The notes under the pieces: model-generated
The model's input: the letters and a program-made list of their open reading frames with translations, nothing else
What the model was told of the DNA's origin: nothing
The model's database searches: none
Part shown: positions 8,484-18,428 of the stretch, piece after piece
Numbering within the stretch: the stretch's first letter is position 1
How the letters are laid out: each line of letters opens with the position of its first letter
Program-made: the position numbers and the translations under genes
Origin: an uncultured Flavobacteriaceae bacterium
Lineage (GTDB): Bacteria; Bacteroidota; Bacteroidia; Flavobacteriales; Flavobacteriaceae
NCBI GenBank assembly: GCA_947501625.1
Contig: CANMWN010000001.1
Span: 693,319 to 757,318, forward strand
Direction: 5' to 3'
DNA length: 64,000 nucleotides

Positions 8484-10160
8484 ATGAATAGATTGAAGAA
8501 ACGAACACGCTCACAAGAATCATCTGCGGCAATTGAAAAACTATATATTTCAATGCGCCATCTTTTTAGTCGTGGATTTTATAAGCCTATGGGAGTTTCT
8601 GGTGAAACACTTAGAGAATCACTACTTTCATTGCGCCCCGAAATTTATGGTTCTATTGCTGAAGAGAAGGTAGAACTCAGTGGACTTTCATATGTTATTG
8701 ATAGACTTCCAATAGGAATTGAAGAATGTAGATTTATTAAACTTACAGCTGATGAAGGTTATTCAAAATCTCACTTTAAATCAATAATTCCTCCCAAGAG
8801 GCGTAGAAATTGCTACAGGATAGATAAAGATCAAATGAATATTGAGGTAACTCGTGGAAGATCAGAAATCTATGATATATTAACCCATTTAACATTTTTA
8901 TTTATTGAGTCTCATAAAATATTGAGTAGAGTCCAAATAAATGATGAGGGTAAAACTACACGAGAATGGAAGTTGCTTGAAGAAATTGTGTTGAGTAATA
9001 AAAAACTAACACAAAAAGAACGAGAGGTTACTTTAGCCCATTTGGGAAATATTTTGGGTAGAAGTTTTAATGAGGTTTCTTCTATTTATAATGAATTTTC
9101 ATCTGAAAGCAATTCCGACAGGTTCTTTCAATTAATTTATTGGTTAGGAAAACTGGCGTTTAATGAAATTCATCATCAGCAAAAAAGAGAAATATCTTTT
9201 ACTTCTTCATTAAGAGAAAGTATAGGTCATCATATTTATGGAGAAATTTGGGCTAATGATATAAAAAAACTACTTGATAAACAGAATTTATTACATAGAC
9301 CTATTCATATTATTAGTGCTAATATGCATAGCGTAATGAATACAATTTACGCTCCAGTAATTTTGGAAGATAAATTGAAAAACAATGATTTTATAGGCCT
9401 TTTTGAATTGTTAAGCGAGGACAGTAATACAGCTTTAAGAAAAAAAGTGAAGTTGTTTGCTTCTAAGAAAGGGTTATATTATTTAGAAGATAAATCAGGG
9501 ACTAATATTAATGTTCAAGTTGTAGATACTCGTAAAATTGATTTTGAAATAAAAGGTTTTGAAACTGAAAATGACATAGATAATAAGCCAGTAATTATAG
9601 TTATGGATTATGCGTTTGGAGAGCAGGCATATGAGACAATGGATGAATTATTAAAGCCATATTATTGTGAAAATAATAACATTCATCATTTAAATGTAGA
9701 ATCGGTTTCGATAATGGGTAAAGCAGGTATTCTTGAAGGAGGTAAAGGAGATATTATGATTCCTTCTTCACATATATTTGAGGGAACAGCTGATAATTAT
9801 CCTTTTAAAAATGAATTGAAAAAAGAAGATTTGGAAGGAATGGGAGTTGGGGTTTTTGATGGTGCAATGATTTCAGTTCTTGGAACCTCTCTTCAAAATA
9901 AAGATATACTAGAGTTTTTCCATGATTCAACTTGGAAAGTTATAGGTCTTGAAATGGAGGGTGCTCATTACCAAAAAGCTATTCAAGCAGCATCTAAAAT
10001 TAGAGGGAATATTTCTAAGGACGTAAAAGTTAGATATGCATATTATGCTTCTGACAACCCTTTAGAAACTGGGAGCACATTAGCATCAGGAGGTTTAGGA
10101 ACTTCAGGTGTTAGACCTACATATATAATAACACAAAAAATACTAGAACAAATTTTTTAA
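8484..10160 (+). CDS. Two-part protein with nucleoside-phosphorylase-like C-terminus (probably DUF6909 family)
   Basis: A 558-residue soluble protein with no signal peptide or membrane segment. The N-terminal half (residues 1 to about 300) is helical and rich in Arg/Lys and His, with no motif I recognise. The C-terminal part resembles the purine nucleoside phosphorylase/AMP nucleosidase fold: SIMGKAGILEGGKGDIMIPS, a DGAMISVLGTS strand, and GLEMEGAHYQKAI (Glu490-Met-Glu492), which corresponds to the ribose-binding EMEG/DMES motif. I believe databases call this family DUF6909, but that is from memory. No enzyme activity should be assumed. It has its own promoter box and lies 10 bases before the Wzz-like gene. 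Confidence 0.65.
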   Translation: MNRLKKRTRSQESSAAIEKLYISMRHLFSRGFYKPMGVSGETLRESLLSLRPEIYGSIAEEKVELSGLSYVIDRLPIGIEECRFIKLTADEGYSKSHFKSIIPPKRRRNCYRIDKDQMNIEVTRGRSEIYDILTHLTFLFIESHKILSRVQINDEGKTTREWKLLEEIVLSNKKLTQKEREVTLAHLGNILGRSFNEVSSIYNEFSSESNSDRFFQLIYWLGKLAFNEIHHQQKREISFTSSLRESIGHHIYGEIWANDIKKLLDKQNLLHRPIHIISANMHSVMNTIYAPVILEDKLKNNDFIGLFELLSEDSNTALRKKVKLFASKKGLYYLEDKSGTNINVQVVDTRKIDFEIKGFETENDIDNKPVIIVMDYAFGEQAYETMDELLKPYYCENNNIHHLNVESVSIMGKAGILEGGKGDIMIPSSHIFEGTADNYPFKNELKKEDLEGMGVGVFDGAMISVLGTSLQNKDILEFFHDSTWKVIGLEMEGAHYQKAIQAASKIRGNISKDVKVRYAYYASDNPLETGSTLASGGLGTSGVRPTYIITQKILEQIF

Positions 10161-10170
10161 AAAATAAATA

Positions 10171-11238
10171 ATGAGTGATAAAGAACATAAAAATCCAATA
10201 ACAGTTAAAGAAGAAGAAATTGATTTAGGAAAAGTATTTTTGTTGATTGGAGATGGAATTAAGAACTTGTTTAATTTCTTATTAAAGTTTCTTAAAAACA
10301 TTTTCCATTACCTTGTTCTATTCCTGATTTTCTTAAAATCACATATATTAAAACTTATACTAGCAATAGCGATAGGAGCTATTTTAGGGTTTGCAAAAGA
10401 TTATATTAGCCCTAGTAATTACTCTTATGATATGATAATTCAGCCAAATTATAACTCCATACATCAAATATATGAGAAAATAGAATATTATAATGTATTA
10501 ATTCAAAGGAAAGATTCTATAACTTTAGCTAATGAATTTGATCTTTCTTTTAAAGATGCAAATAGTTTATCATACTTTGAACTTATTCCTTATGAAACAG
10601 AGAAAGATAGAATATTAGCTTATGATGGCTTTGTTAAAAAAACAGATACGCTTACACAAAGGTATTTCTCTTATTCTACTTTTCAAGGTGAAGGAGCATC
10701 TAAGTATGACTCCAATAAATATGTATACAGGATAAAATCTTATGCTACTCATTTAAAATCACTTCAAAATAAAATAATTGGAGATATTGAAAAGAATGAA
10801 ACTCTTCAAAAAAGAAGAAGAATAAAGTTAAATACTTTAAAATTAGATTCTCTAGCCACAGTAAAATCAATAAATGAGATTGATCAATTAAGAGATTTAT
10901 ACAAAGAGGTAACTCTTCAAGATGTAGAATTAAATAAATCTACACCAAGTACGTATATTGATTTTTCAAAAGAAAATACACCAAACAACGATATTGAATT
11001 ATTTAATATAGCTAAAAATTTAAAAAATAATTTAATTAGAATAGAGTCTGAAAAAGAAAGTAGCGAAAATATTGTAAACATAATTACCCGATTTAATCCC
11101 GCTGGAAAAAAAATAGGAACAATATATGAAACCAATATGTTTAGATTTGGTAGTATATTTGGAGCGCTTGTATTAATAGTTGTATTGTTAAAAATATTGA
11201 ATGAATATTTAAGTAAATACGAAAAAAAGAACATTTAA
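10171..11238 (+). CDS. Wzz-like polysaccharide chain-length determinant
   Basis: A 355-residue inner-membrane protein with the Wzz layout: a cytoplasmic N-terminal tail of about 40 residues, membrane-spanning segments within residues 43-76, a long periplasmic region rich in charged helices (about 80-325), and a C-terminal transmembrane helix at 327-345. Like many Bacteroidota members it lacks a tyrosine-kinase domain. It probably sets the modal length of the polymer made by the Wzy-type genes in this locus. The proline-rich segment usual before the second helix is only suggested by [11 protein letters not shown]. Identification rests on architecture and on its position before gmd. Confidence 0.7.
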   Translation: MSDKEHKNPITVKEEEIDLGKVFLLIGDGIKNLFNFLLKFLKNIFHYLVLFLIFLKSHILKLILAIAIGAILGFAKDYISPSNYSYDMIIQPNYNSIHQIYEKIEYYNVLIQRKDSITLANEFDLSFKDANSLSYFELIPYETEKDRILAYDGFVKKTDTLTQRYFSYSTFQGEGASKYDSNKYVYRIKSYATHLKSLQNKIIGDIEKNETLQKRRRIKLNTLKLDSLATVKSINEIDQLRDLYKEVTLQDVELNKSTPSTYIDFSKENTPNNDIELFNIAKNLKNNLIRIESEKESSENIVNIITRFNPAGKKIGTIYETNMFRFGSIFGALVLIVVLLKILNEYLSKYEKKNI

Positions 11239-11239
11239 A

Positions 11240-12355
11240 ATGCAAAAAATCGCATTAATAACAGGAGTTACTGGCCAAGATGGTGCGTATTTAAGTGAGT
11301 TTCTCTTAAAAAAAGGATATATAGTTCATGGATTAAAAAGACGTTCGTCTTTATTTAATACTGGTAGAATAGATCATTTATATCAAGATCCTCATATTGA
11401 AAATAAAAATTTTTTTTTACATTATGGAGATTTAACAGATTCTACGAATTTAATAAGAATTGTACAAGAGGTTCAGCCAATAGAAATATATAATCTTGCT
11501 GCTATGAGCCATGTTCACGTTTCATTTGAGATGCCTGAATATACTGCAAATGTTGATGGTATAGGAACTTTAAGAATTTTAGAAGCGGTTAGAATATTAG
11601 GATTAGAATATAAAACAAGGGTTTATCAAGCATCTACTTCTGAATTATATGGAAAAGTTCAAGAAGTCCCTCAGACAGAAAAAACTCCATTTTATCCAAG
11701 AAGTCCTTATGCTGTAGCAAAAATGTACGCATATTGGATAACTGTAAATTATAGAGAGGCTTATGGAATGTATGCTTGTAATGGGATATTATTTAATCAT
11801 GAATCACCAATAAGAGGAGAAACATTTGTTACTCGTAAAATTACTCGAGCTACTTCAAGAATTGCCTTGGGAATGCAAGATAAAATATACCTTGGAAACC
11901 TTAATGCTAAGAGAGATTGGGGACACGCCAAAGATTACGTTAGAATGATGTGGATGATTTTGCAAGCTGATAAGCCTGAAGATTGGGTAATTGCCACAAA
12001 TAAGACCACCTCTGTTAGAGATTTTGTAAGAATGAGTTTTGCGCATGTAGGCATTGAATTAGAATTTAAAGGTAATGAAGCGGATGAAAAAGGTTATGTA
12101 AAAGTTTGTAATAATCCTAATTATCAATTAGAGATTGGCAAAGAAGTTATCGCTGTTGATGAGAAGTATTATCGACCAACAGAAGTTGATTTGTTGCTTG
12201 GCGATGCTACCAAAGCTAAAGAAAAATTAGGTTGGGTACCAGAATATGATTTACCAGCGTTAGTAGATGATATGATGTCTAGCGATTTAAAATTGATGCA
12301 GAAGCAACAATATTTAAAAGATGGAGGGTATCGTATTAAAAACTACTTTGAATAA
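11240..12355 (+). CDS. gmd: GDP-mannose 4,6-dehydratase
   Basis: A 371-residue short-chain dehydrogenase that converts GDP-D-mannose to GDP-4-keto-6-deoxymannose. Clear signatures are the NADP site [35 protein letters not shown], the [14 protein letters not shown] segment with the dehydratase Thr/Ser-Glu pair, [12 protein letters not shown] with YxxxK, and [14 protein letters not shown]. The length is normal. It starts one base after the Wzz-like gene and pairs with fcl downstream to make GDP-L-fucose. A run of nine T occurs near 11410-11418 within the gene. Confidence 0.96.
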   Translation: MQKIALITGVTGQDGAYLSEFLLKKGYIVHGLKRRSSLFNTGRIDHLYQDPHIENKNFFLHYGDLTDSTNLIRIVQEVQPIEIYNLAAMSHVHVSFEMPEYTANVDGIGTLRILEAVRILGLEYKTRVYQASTSELYGKVQEVPQTEKTPFYPRSPYAVAKMYAYWITVNYREAYGMYACNGILFNHESPIRGETFVTRKITRATSRIALGMQDKIYLGNLNAKRDWGHAKDYVRMMWMILQADKPEDWVIATNKTTSVRDFVRMSFAHVGIELEFKGNEADEKGYVKVCNNPNYQLEIGKEVIAVDEKYYRPTEVDLLLGDATKAKEKLGWVPEYDLPALVDDMMSSDLKLMQKQQYLKDGGYRIKNYFE

Positions 12356-12366
12356 GAAAAAGTTGC

Positions 12367-13413
12367 ATGGACAAAAGTTCTAAAATATATATTGCAGGTC
12401 ATAGAGGGCTTGTAGGGAGTGCTATATTAGAGAATTTAACTAGTAAGGGCTACACAAATATTATAACAAGAACTCATAATGAGTTAGACCTAACGAATCA
12501 AGTTAATGTTGCTGATTTTTTTGAGGTTGAAAAGCCTAAATATGTAATTTTAGCTGCCGCTAAAGTTGGTGGAATAGTTGCCAATAACGTTTACAGAGCA
12601 GATTTTATTTATAAAAACATGATGATTCAAAATAATGTGATTCATCAAAGTTATTTACATAAAGTAAAAAAATTGTTGTTTTTGGGGAGTACATGCATTT
12701 ATCCAAAAAATACCCCTCAACCAATGAAAGAAGAGTATTTATTAACCGATACTCTTGAATACACTAATGAGCCTTATGCTATTGCAAAAATTGCTGGAAT
12801 AAAAATGTGTGAAAGTTATAATTTACAATATGGCACAAATTTTATTTCAGTTATGCCAACCAATTTATATGGGCCTAATGATAATTTTGATCTAGAAAAG
12901 TCACACGTTTTACCAGCTCTTATTAGAAAAATATATTTGGCTAAATTATTGGATGAAAATAGAATAGATGAAGTTTTAAGCGACACTAAATTTGAAACTA
13001 TAGAAGAAGCGAATCAATATTTAAAATCATTTGGAGTTTCGAATACTAGCGTTGAAATTTGGGGTTCTGGAAACCCTAAAAGAGAATTCTTATGGTCCAA
13101 AGATATGGCTGATGCATGTGTTTTTATTATGGAGAATAGAGATTTTGTTGATACATATAATCCTGATTCAAAAGAGATAAGAAATACTCATATAAATATT
13201 GGAACAGGAAAAGAAATTTCAATAAAACAATTGGCTGAGACAATAAAGCAAATTATAGGCTATAAAGGAAAACTGGTTTTTAATACTTCTAAACCAGATG
13301 GAACAATGCGTAAACTTACCGATGTTTCTAAATTAAATAACTTAGGATGGAAACATACTATTGAGTTAGAAGAAGGTATAAAAAATATATATGATTGGTA
13401 TGTTAAAAGATAA
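12367..13413 (+). CDS. fcl: GDP-L-fucose synthase
   Basis: A 348-residue epimerase/reductase that turns GDP-4-keto-6-deoxymannose into GDP-L-fucose. The nucleotide site is [24 protein letters not shown] and [16 protein letters not shown] are family signatures, and [13 protein letters not shown] carries YxxxK. The protein is longer than E. coli WcaG (about 320) because of an insert near residues 195-220, common in Bacteroidota as far as I recall. Its 3' end overlaps the start of cysQ. Confidence 0.94.
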   Translation: MDKSSKIYIAGHRGLVGSAILENLTSKGYTNIITRTHNELDLTNQVNVADFFEVEKPKYVILAAAKVGGIVANNVYRADFIYKNMMIQNNVIHQSYLHKVKKLLFLGSTCIYPKNTPQPMKEEYLLTDTLEYTNEPYAIAKIAGIKMCESYNLQYGTNFISVMPTNLYGPNDNFDLEKSHVLPALIRKIYLAKLLDENRIDEVLSDTKFETIEEANQYLKSFGVSNTSVEIWGSGNPKREFLWSKDMADACVFIMENRDFVDTYNPDSKEIRNTHINIGTGKEISIKQLAETIKQIIGYKGKLVFNTSKPDGTMRKLTDVSKLNNLGWKHTIELEEGIKNIYDWYVKR

Positions 13414-14203
13414 TTTAAAAATTGCCATTGAAGCTTCTTTAAAAGCTGGAGAAGCAATAATGAAAGTGTATGGTAAAGATGATTTTGAAGTAGAAATTAA
13501 AGGAGATAATTCTCCATTAACTATTGCAGATAAGACTGCAAATGATATAATAAATACATTTTTAATACCAACTAAAATTCCAATTATCAGTGAGGAGAAT
13601 AAACAAACTCCTTATGAAGTTAGAAGGGCTTGGGAAGAATGTTGGATTGTTGACCCTGTAGATGGAACTAAAGAATTTATAAAGAGAAATGGCGAGTTTA
13701 CTGTTAATATTGCTTTTGTAAATAATGGAATTCCAAAATTAGGAGTTATTTATGTTCCGGTGGTAAAAACATTATATTTTAGTGATGTAGAAGAAAGAAA
13801 AAGTTATAAAGCAATTTTAAATTTTCATAATTCTTCCATTGAAGAAATTATTGAAAAATCTGAATTATTATCTCCAAAAAATAATAAGTCAAATAAGGTC
13901 GAGGTTGTAGGAAGTAGATCACACATGAGTCAAGAGACCTTAGATTATGTAGATAAATTAAAAAGTAAAGGCAAGGAAGTTGAAATCGTTTCAAAAGGAA
14001 GTTCTTTAAAATTTTGTTTGGTTGCCGAAGGAAACGCTGATGTATATCCTAGATTTGCTCCAACAATGGAGTGGGATACTGCTGCAGGGCAAGCGATATG
14101 TAATGCTTTAGATATTCATGTTATTTCTCAATCAACAAATCAAGAACTAATGTATAATAAAGAAAATTTATTAAATCCCTGGTTTTTAGTTTCTAAGAAA
14201 TGA
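13400..14203 (+). CDS. cysQ: 3'(2'),5'-bisphosphate nucleotidase (PAP phosphatase)
   Basis: An inositol-monophosphatase-superfamily enzyme that hydrolyses 3'-phosphoadenosine-5'-phosphate (PAP), the by-product of PAPS use. [16 protein letters not shown] holds the metal-binding DxxDGT, and WDTAAGQAI is the second metal/substrate motif. Two starts fit: ATG at 13391 (270 residues) and ATG at 13400 (267 residues); I give the second because it begins directly with the conserved [18 protein letters not shown] and shortens the overlap with fcl. It is followed by the DUF2061 and cysC genes, so it belongs to a PAPS module. Confidence 0.9.
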   Translation: MLKDNLKIAIEASLKAGEAIMKVYGKDDFEVEIKGDNSPLTIADKTANDIINTFLIPTKIPIISEENKQTPYEVRRAWEECWIVDPVDGTKEFIKRNGEFTVNIAFVNNGIPKLGVIYVPVVKTLYFSDVEERKSYKAILNFHNSSIEEIIEKSELLSPKNNKSNKVEVVGSRSHMSQETLDYVDKLKSKGKEVEIVSKGSSLKFCLVAEGNADVYPRFAPTMEWDTAAGQAICNALDIHVISQSTNQELMYNKENLLNPWFLVSKK

Positions 14204-14613
14204 AAAAGTTATCTCATAAAAGGCATATTGTAAAAACAATAACTTGGAGGTTTGTTGGAACATTAGACACAATACTTCTATCTTGGTTAATATCTGGGAA
14301 TCCTTTATTTGGGCTAAAAATTGGTTTTGCTGAAGTAATAACAAAAATGATATTGTATTATTTTCATGAAAGAGCTTGGTTTAAATTTAATATTGATAAT
14401 AGTAAGAAAAGGCATTTTGTAAAAACAATTACATGGCGATTTATAGGAACTTTAGACACTATGTTTTTGGCTTGGCTTATAACAGGAAATCCATTAACAG
14501 GTTTAAAAATTGGATTTGCTGAAGTCATAACAAAAATGGTATTATATTATCTACATGAAAGGGCATGGTATAAAATAGATTATGGATTAGACAATCGTAG
14601 AAGATTTAAATAA
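14200..14613 (+). CDS. Tandem DUF2061 membrane protein
   Basis: A 137-residue protein made of two copies of the DUF2061 domain, each about 60 residues. The shared pattern is KRHxVKTITWRFxGTLDT, a hydrophobic segment (LSWLISGNP / LAWLITGNP), then GLKIGFAEVITKM and YYxHERAW. Each copy has hydrophobic stretches that could span the membrane. The two copies repeat with a 63-residue, 189-base period and remain similar in DNA. The domain has no established biochemical role, but it is frequently found with sulfate-activation genes, as here between cysQ and cysC. It overlaps cysQ by four bases and ends on the first base of the cysC ATG, which indicates tight coupling. Confidence 0.85.
   Translation: MKKLSHKRHIVKTITWRFVGTLDTILLSWLISGNPLFGLKIGFAEVITKMILYYFHERAWFKFNIDNSKKRHFVKTITWRFIGTLDTMFLAWLITGNPLTGLKIGFAEVITKMVLYYLHERAWYKIDYGLDNRRRFK
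14221..14598 (+). repeat. Tandem 189-base coding repeat (two DUF2061 units)
   Basis: Two imperfect copies, about 14221-14409 and 14410-14598, begin with AGGCAT and diverge mostly at third codon positions. This is an internal gene duplication, not a mobile element. Confidence 0.8.
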
Positions 14614-15215
14614 TGGAAAAAAATATTGTTCCCCATTCGTATCAAATTTCTGTTCAAGATAGGCAAAAATTAAATAACCAAAATTCTTTTTTAATTTGGT
14701 TTACTGGACTTTCAGGATCAGGGAAGTCAACAATAGCTAATGCTGTTGAAAAAGAGTTATTTAATAATGATGTAAAAACGTATACATTAGATGGAGATAA
14801 TATTAGAAGTGGAATCAATAGTGATTTAACTTTTGCGCCTGAAGATAGAACAGAAAATATTAGAAGAATTGCTGAAATCGCAAATTTGATGATAGATGCT
14901 GGATTAGTTACATTAGCCGCATTTGTTTCACCTTATAAAAAAGACCGTGATAATATTAGAAGTATTGTTAAAGATGTTAACTTTGTAGAAGTTTATATTA
15001 ACACCAGTGTTGAGGAGTGTGAAAGAAGAGATGTAAAGGGGCTTTATAAAAAAGCAAGAGCAGGTGAAATAAAAAATATGACAGGAATTTCAGCGCCTTA
15101 CGAAGCGCCAGAAAATCCGGATGTAGAAATTAATACTGAAACAGAAACAGTAGATCAAGCAGTAAAAAAAATAATTGATTATATAAAACCTAAATTACAA
15201 CTCAATTATGAGTAA
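14613..15215 (+). CDS. cysC: Adenylyl-sulfate kinase
   Basis: A 200-residue P-loop kinase that phosphorylates adenosine-5'-phosphosulfate (APS) to PAPS. The Walker A motif GLSGSGKST is at residues 32-40, DGDNIRSGINSDLTF binds APS, and AAFVSPYKKDRD and KGLYKKARAGEIKNMTGI are family signatures. Length and domain are those of the stand-alone kinase. It overlaps cysD by eight bases. Confidence 0.96.
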   Translation: MEKNIVPHSYQISVQDRQKLNNQNSFLIWFTGLSGSGKSTIANAVEKELFNNDVKTYTLDGDNIRSGINSDLTFAPEDRTENIRRIAEIANLMIDAGLVTLAAFVSPYKKDRDNIRSIVKDVNFVEVYINTSVEECERRDVKGLYKKARAGEIKNMTGISAPYEAPENPDVEINTETETVDQAVKKIIDYIKPKLQLNYE

Positions 15216-16113
15216 ATATTATTTAAATTATTTAGACGAATTAGAAAGTGAAGCAATCTTTATTCTACGTGAAGTTTGGGCACAATTTCAAAACCCAGTA
15301 ATTCTATTTTCGGGAGGTAAGGATTCAATTCTTGTAACTCATTTAGCAAAGAAAGCATTTTATCCTGCTAAAATTCCTTTTCCTCTTATGCATGTTGATA
15401 CTGGGCATAATTTTCCGGAAACAATTAAATTCAGGGATGATATTATTAAAGAATTAGGTGTTGAATTAATTGTTGGTTCTGTCCAAGAATCGATTGATGA
15501 AGGTAGAGTAGCAGAAGAGAAAGGTAAAAATGCGACAAGAAATGCTTTACAAATAACTACACTTTTAGATGCAATAGAATCTAATAAAATTGATTGTGCG
15601 ATTGGAGGAGGTCGTAGAGATGAAGAAAAAGCGAGAGCCAAAGAACGTTTTTTCTCTCATCGCGATGATTTTGGTCAATGGGATCCAAAAAACCAAAGAC
15701 CAGAATTATGGAATCTTTTTAATGGCAAGCACTTTCAAGGAGAACATTTTAGAGCATTTCCAATAAGTAATTGGACTGAAATGGATGTTTGGAATTATAT
15801 TAAAAGAGAAAATATTGCTATTCCATCATTATATTTTGCACATGAAAGAGAAGTGGTGAGAAGAGAAGGAACTTGGATTCCGAATTCAGAGTTTTTGATT
15901 TTAGAAGATCATGAAGAAGTAGTTGTTAAAAAAATACGGTTTAGAACTTTAGGAGATATAACAATTACTGGAGGAGATGAATCAGATGCTGATACTCTTG
16001 AAAAAATTGCTGCAGAAGTAGCCGGAATGAGAAATACTGAAAGAGGAAATAGAAGCGATGATAAGCGATCTGAATCAGCAATGGAAGACAGAAAACGTCA
16101 AGGTTATTTTTAA
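15208..16113 (+). CDS. cysD: Sulfate adenylyltransferase subunit 2
   Basis: A 301-residue ATP pyrophosphatase-type subunit that makes APS from ATP and sulfate together with CysN. The PP-loop SGGKDS is at residues 35-40, and DTGHNFPETIKFRD, GGGRRDEEKARAKER and RRREGTWIPNSEF-type segments are typical of CysD. It starts inside the end of cysC and is followed by cysN 14 bases later. No CysH-type PAPS reductase is nearby, and the sequence is clearly CysD rather than CysH. Confidence 0.96.
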   Translation: MSKYYLNYLDELESEAIFILREVWAQFQNPVILFSGGKDSILVTHLAKKAFYPAKIPFPLMHVDTGHNFPETIKFRDDIIKELGVELIVGSVQESIDEGRVAEEKGKNATRNALQITTLLDAIESNKIDCAIGGGRRDEEKARAKERFFSHRDDFGQWDPKNQRPELWNLFNGKHFQGEHFRAFPISNWTEMDVWNYIKRENIAIPSLYFAHEREVVRREGTWIPNSEFLILEDHEEVVVKKIRFRTLGDITITGGDESDADTLEKIAAEVAGMRNTERGNRSDDKRSESAMEDRKRQGYF

Positions 16114-16127
16114 AAATAGAAAAAATT

Positions 16128-17378
16128 ATGATAGATAATAATCAATTATTAAGATTTACAACAGCAGGAAGTGTTGATGATGGTAAAAGTACCCTTATTG
16201 GGCGTTTATTATATGATTCTAAATCTATTTTTGAAGATCAATTGGCTTCAATAGAAAATACTAGTAAAAAGAAAGGGCATGATGGAGTAGACTTAGCACT
16301 TTTTACCGATGGTTTACGTGATGAACGTGAGCAAGGAATTACCATTGATGTTGCTTATAGATACTTTACAACCCCAAAACGTAAATTTATTATTGCTGAT
16401 ACACCAGGACACATTCAATATACAAGAAATATGGTTACTGGTGCATCAACTGCAAATGTAGCTACAATATTAATTGATGCAAGACATGGAGTGATTGAGC
16501 AAACTAAAAGGCATGCATTTATTGCATCGTTACTTCAAATTCCTCATATTATTGTATGTGTTAATAAAATGGATTTAGTAGACTTTTCTGAAGAAGTTTT
16601 TAATAAAATTGTAGCTGAATTTGAAAAAATATCTTCTAAAATGCTTGTTAAAGATGTTCGTTTCATTCCTATGAGTGCGTTATTGGGAGATAACGTTGTT
16701 AATAGATCTGAAAATATGCCTTGGTATTTAGGAGCTCCAATGTTGCATACGCTAGAAACTATGCATATTGGAAGCGATACCAATAAAGTAGATGCTCGTT
16801 TCCCTGTGCAAACAGTAATAAGACCACAAAGTGATTCTCATAGAGATTATAGAGGTTATGCTGGGAGAGTTGCAAGTGGAATTTTTAGAGTAGGTGATGA
16901 GGTCACAATTATGCCTTCTGGATTTACTTCAAAAATTAAAACCATAGATTTACATGATGAATCGTTAGAAGAAGCACATGCACCTATGTCGGTTTCTATT
17001 ACATTAGAAGACGATATTGATATAAGTAGAGGAGATATGATTGTGCGTTCTAATAATAAACCAGATGCTTCTCAAGATATTGAAGTTATGTTATGTTGGT
17101 TAAATAATAATCCTGCAAGACCAAGAGCTAAATATACAATTAAACACACTTCTAACGATCAAAAAGCGATGATTAAAGAGGTTGTATATAAAATTGATAT
17201 TAATACACTGGAAAGAGTTAATGACGATTCTTTAAATATGAATGATATATGTAAAGTTAAAATTCGCACTACAAAACCTCTTATGATAGATTCTTATAGA
17301 GAGAATCGGACAACAGGAAGTGTCATTTTGGTAGATGATGCTACCAATGAAACAGTAGCGGCAGGAATGATAGTATAA
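16128..17378 (+). CDS. cysN: Sulfate adenylyltransferase subunit 1 (GTPase)
   Basis: A 416-residue EF-Tu-like GTPase that drives APS synthesis. The G1 motif GSVDDGKST is at residues 14-22, with DTPGH (G3) and NKMDLVD (G4), then beta-barrel domains. It is about 60 residues shorter than E. coli CysN and ends after the second barrel, without a fused CysC domain, in line with the separate cysC gene. The 29-base gap to pseB suggests that transcription continues into the pseudaminic-acid genes. Confidence 0.95.
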   Translation: MIDNNQLLRFTTAGSVDDGKSTLIGRLLYDSKSIFEDQLASIENTSKKKGHDGVDLALFTDGLRDEREQGITIDVAYRYFTTPKRKFIIADTPGHIQYTRNMVTGASTANVATILIDARHGVIEQTKRHAFIASLLQIPHIIVCVNKMDLVDFSEEVFNKIVAEFEKISSKMLVKDVRFIPMSALLGDNVVNRSENMPWYLGAPMLHTLETMHIGSDTNKVDARFPVQTVIRPQSDSHRDYRGYAGRVASGIFRVGDEVTIMPSGFTSKIKTIDLHDESLEEAHAPMSVSITLEDDIDISRGDMIVRSNNKPDASQDIEVMLCWLNNNPARPRAKYTIKHTSNDQKAMIKEVVYKIDINTLERVNDDSLNMNDICKVKIRTTKPLMIDSYRENRTTGSVILVDDATNETVAAGMIV

Positions 17379-17407
17379 ATAATAATTATAGATAAAACAA
17401 TAAATAA

Positions 17408-18424
17408 ATGTTAGATTTAAATAATAAATCAATTTTAATAACAGGAGGTACAGGTTCTTTTGGTAAAATGTTTACAAAAATTATTTTAACAAAATATTCA
17501 AACGTAAAACGTTTAGTAATTTTATCAAGAGATGAGCAAAAGCATTTTCAAATGGCTATGGAATTCCCAGAAAGTAAATATCCATCCATTCGTTATTTTA
17601 TTGGTGATGTTAGAGATAAAAAAAGATTAGTTAGAGCTTTTGAAGGTATTGATATAGTAATCCATGCTGCAGCAATGAAACATGTTCATTTAGCCGAATA
17701 TAATCCAATGGAATGTATTAAGACAAATGTTCTTGGAGCAGAAAATGTTATTCAAGCAGCTATTGAAGCAAAAGTAGAAAATGTTGTTGCGCTTTCAACT
17801 GATAAGGCAGCGGCACCAATAAATTTATATGGAGCAACTAAGTTAACTTCCGATAAATTATTTATTGCAGCAAATAATATTAAAGGAAATAGAGCGATTA
17901 AATTTTCAGTTGTTCGTTATGGTAATGTTATGGGTTCTAATGGTTCGGTAATGCCTTTCTTTATCAATAAAAGAAAAGAAGGTGTATTACCAATTACTGA
18001 CAAACGAATGACTCGTTTCAATATATCTTTAGAAGATGGTTGTGAGATGGTATTTCATGCAATTGACAAAGCATGGGGCGGTGAAATATTTGTTCCAAAA
18101 ATACCATCCTATAAAGTTGTAGATGTCGCAACAGCTATTTGCCCTAAATGTGAGCAAAAAGAAGTAGGGATTAGACCAGGAGAAAAAATTCATGAAGAAA
18201 TGATTACATCTTCGGATTCTTTTACGACTTATGATTTAGGAAAATATTATGCAATTTTACCTCAAACACCTACATTTGATTTAGCCGAATATATAAAACA
18301 CTTTAATGCAAAAATTGTTCCACAAGGATTTAACTACAATTCGGGCGAAAATGATGAGTGGGAAACAGTTGAAAGTTTGCACGATTTGATAATTAAAAAC
18401 GTTGATCCTAATTTTACAGTATAA
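17408..18424 (+). CDS. pseB: UDP-N-acetylglucosamine 4,6-dehydratase (inverting)
   Basis: A 338-residue short-chain dehydrogenase for the first step of CMP-pseudaminic acid synthesis: UDP-GlcNAc to UDP-2-acetamido-2,6-dideoxy-beta-L-arabino-4-hexulose. The NADP site TGGTGSFGK is at residues 12-20. Residues Asp132, Lys133 and Tyr141 (in STDKAAAPINLYGATK) fall at the same numbers as the catalytic triad I recall for the Helicobacter enzyme FlaA1/PseB. HAAAMKHVHLAEYNP is also typical. It is followed after four bases by pseC. Confidence 0.94.
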   Translation: MLDLNNKSILITGGTGSFGKMFTKIILTKYSNVKRLVILSRDEQKHFQMAMEFPESKYPSIRYFIGDVRDKKRLVRAFEGIDIVIHAAAMKHVHLAEYNPMECIKTNVLGAENVIQAAIEAKVENVVALSTDKAAAPINLYGATKLTSDKLFIAANNIKGNRAIKFSVVRYGNVMGSNGSVMPFFINKRKEGVLPITDKRMTRFNISLEDGCEMVFHAIDKAWGGEIFVPKIPSYKVVDVATAICPKCEQKEVGIRPGEKIHEEMITSSDSFTTYDLGKYYAILPQTPTFDLAEYIKHFNAKIVPQGFNYNSGENDEWETVESLHDLIIKNVDPNFTV

Positions 18425-18428
18425 ATAA

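Noticed and set aside
10917-11234. A 105-codon open frame on the minus strand within the Wzz-like gene
   Set aside because: Hydrophobic antisense frames are common opposite AT-rich membrane-protein genes; nothing supports expression.
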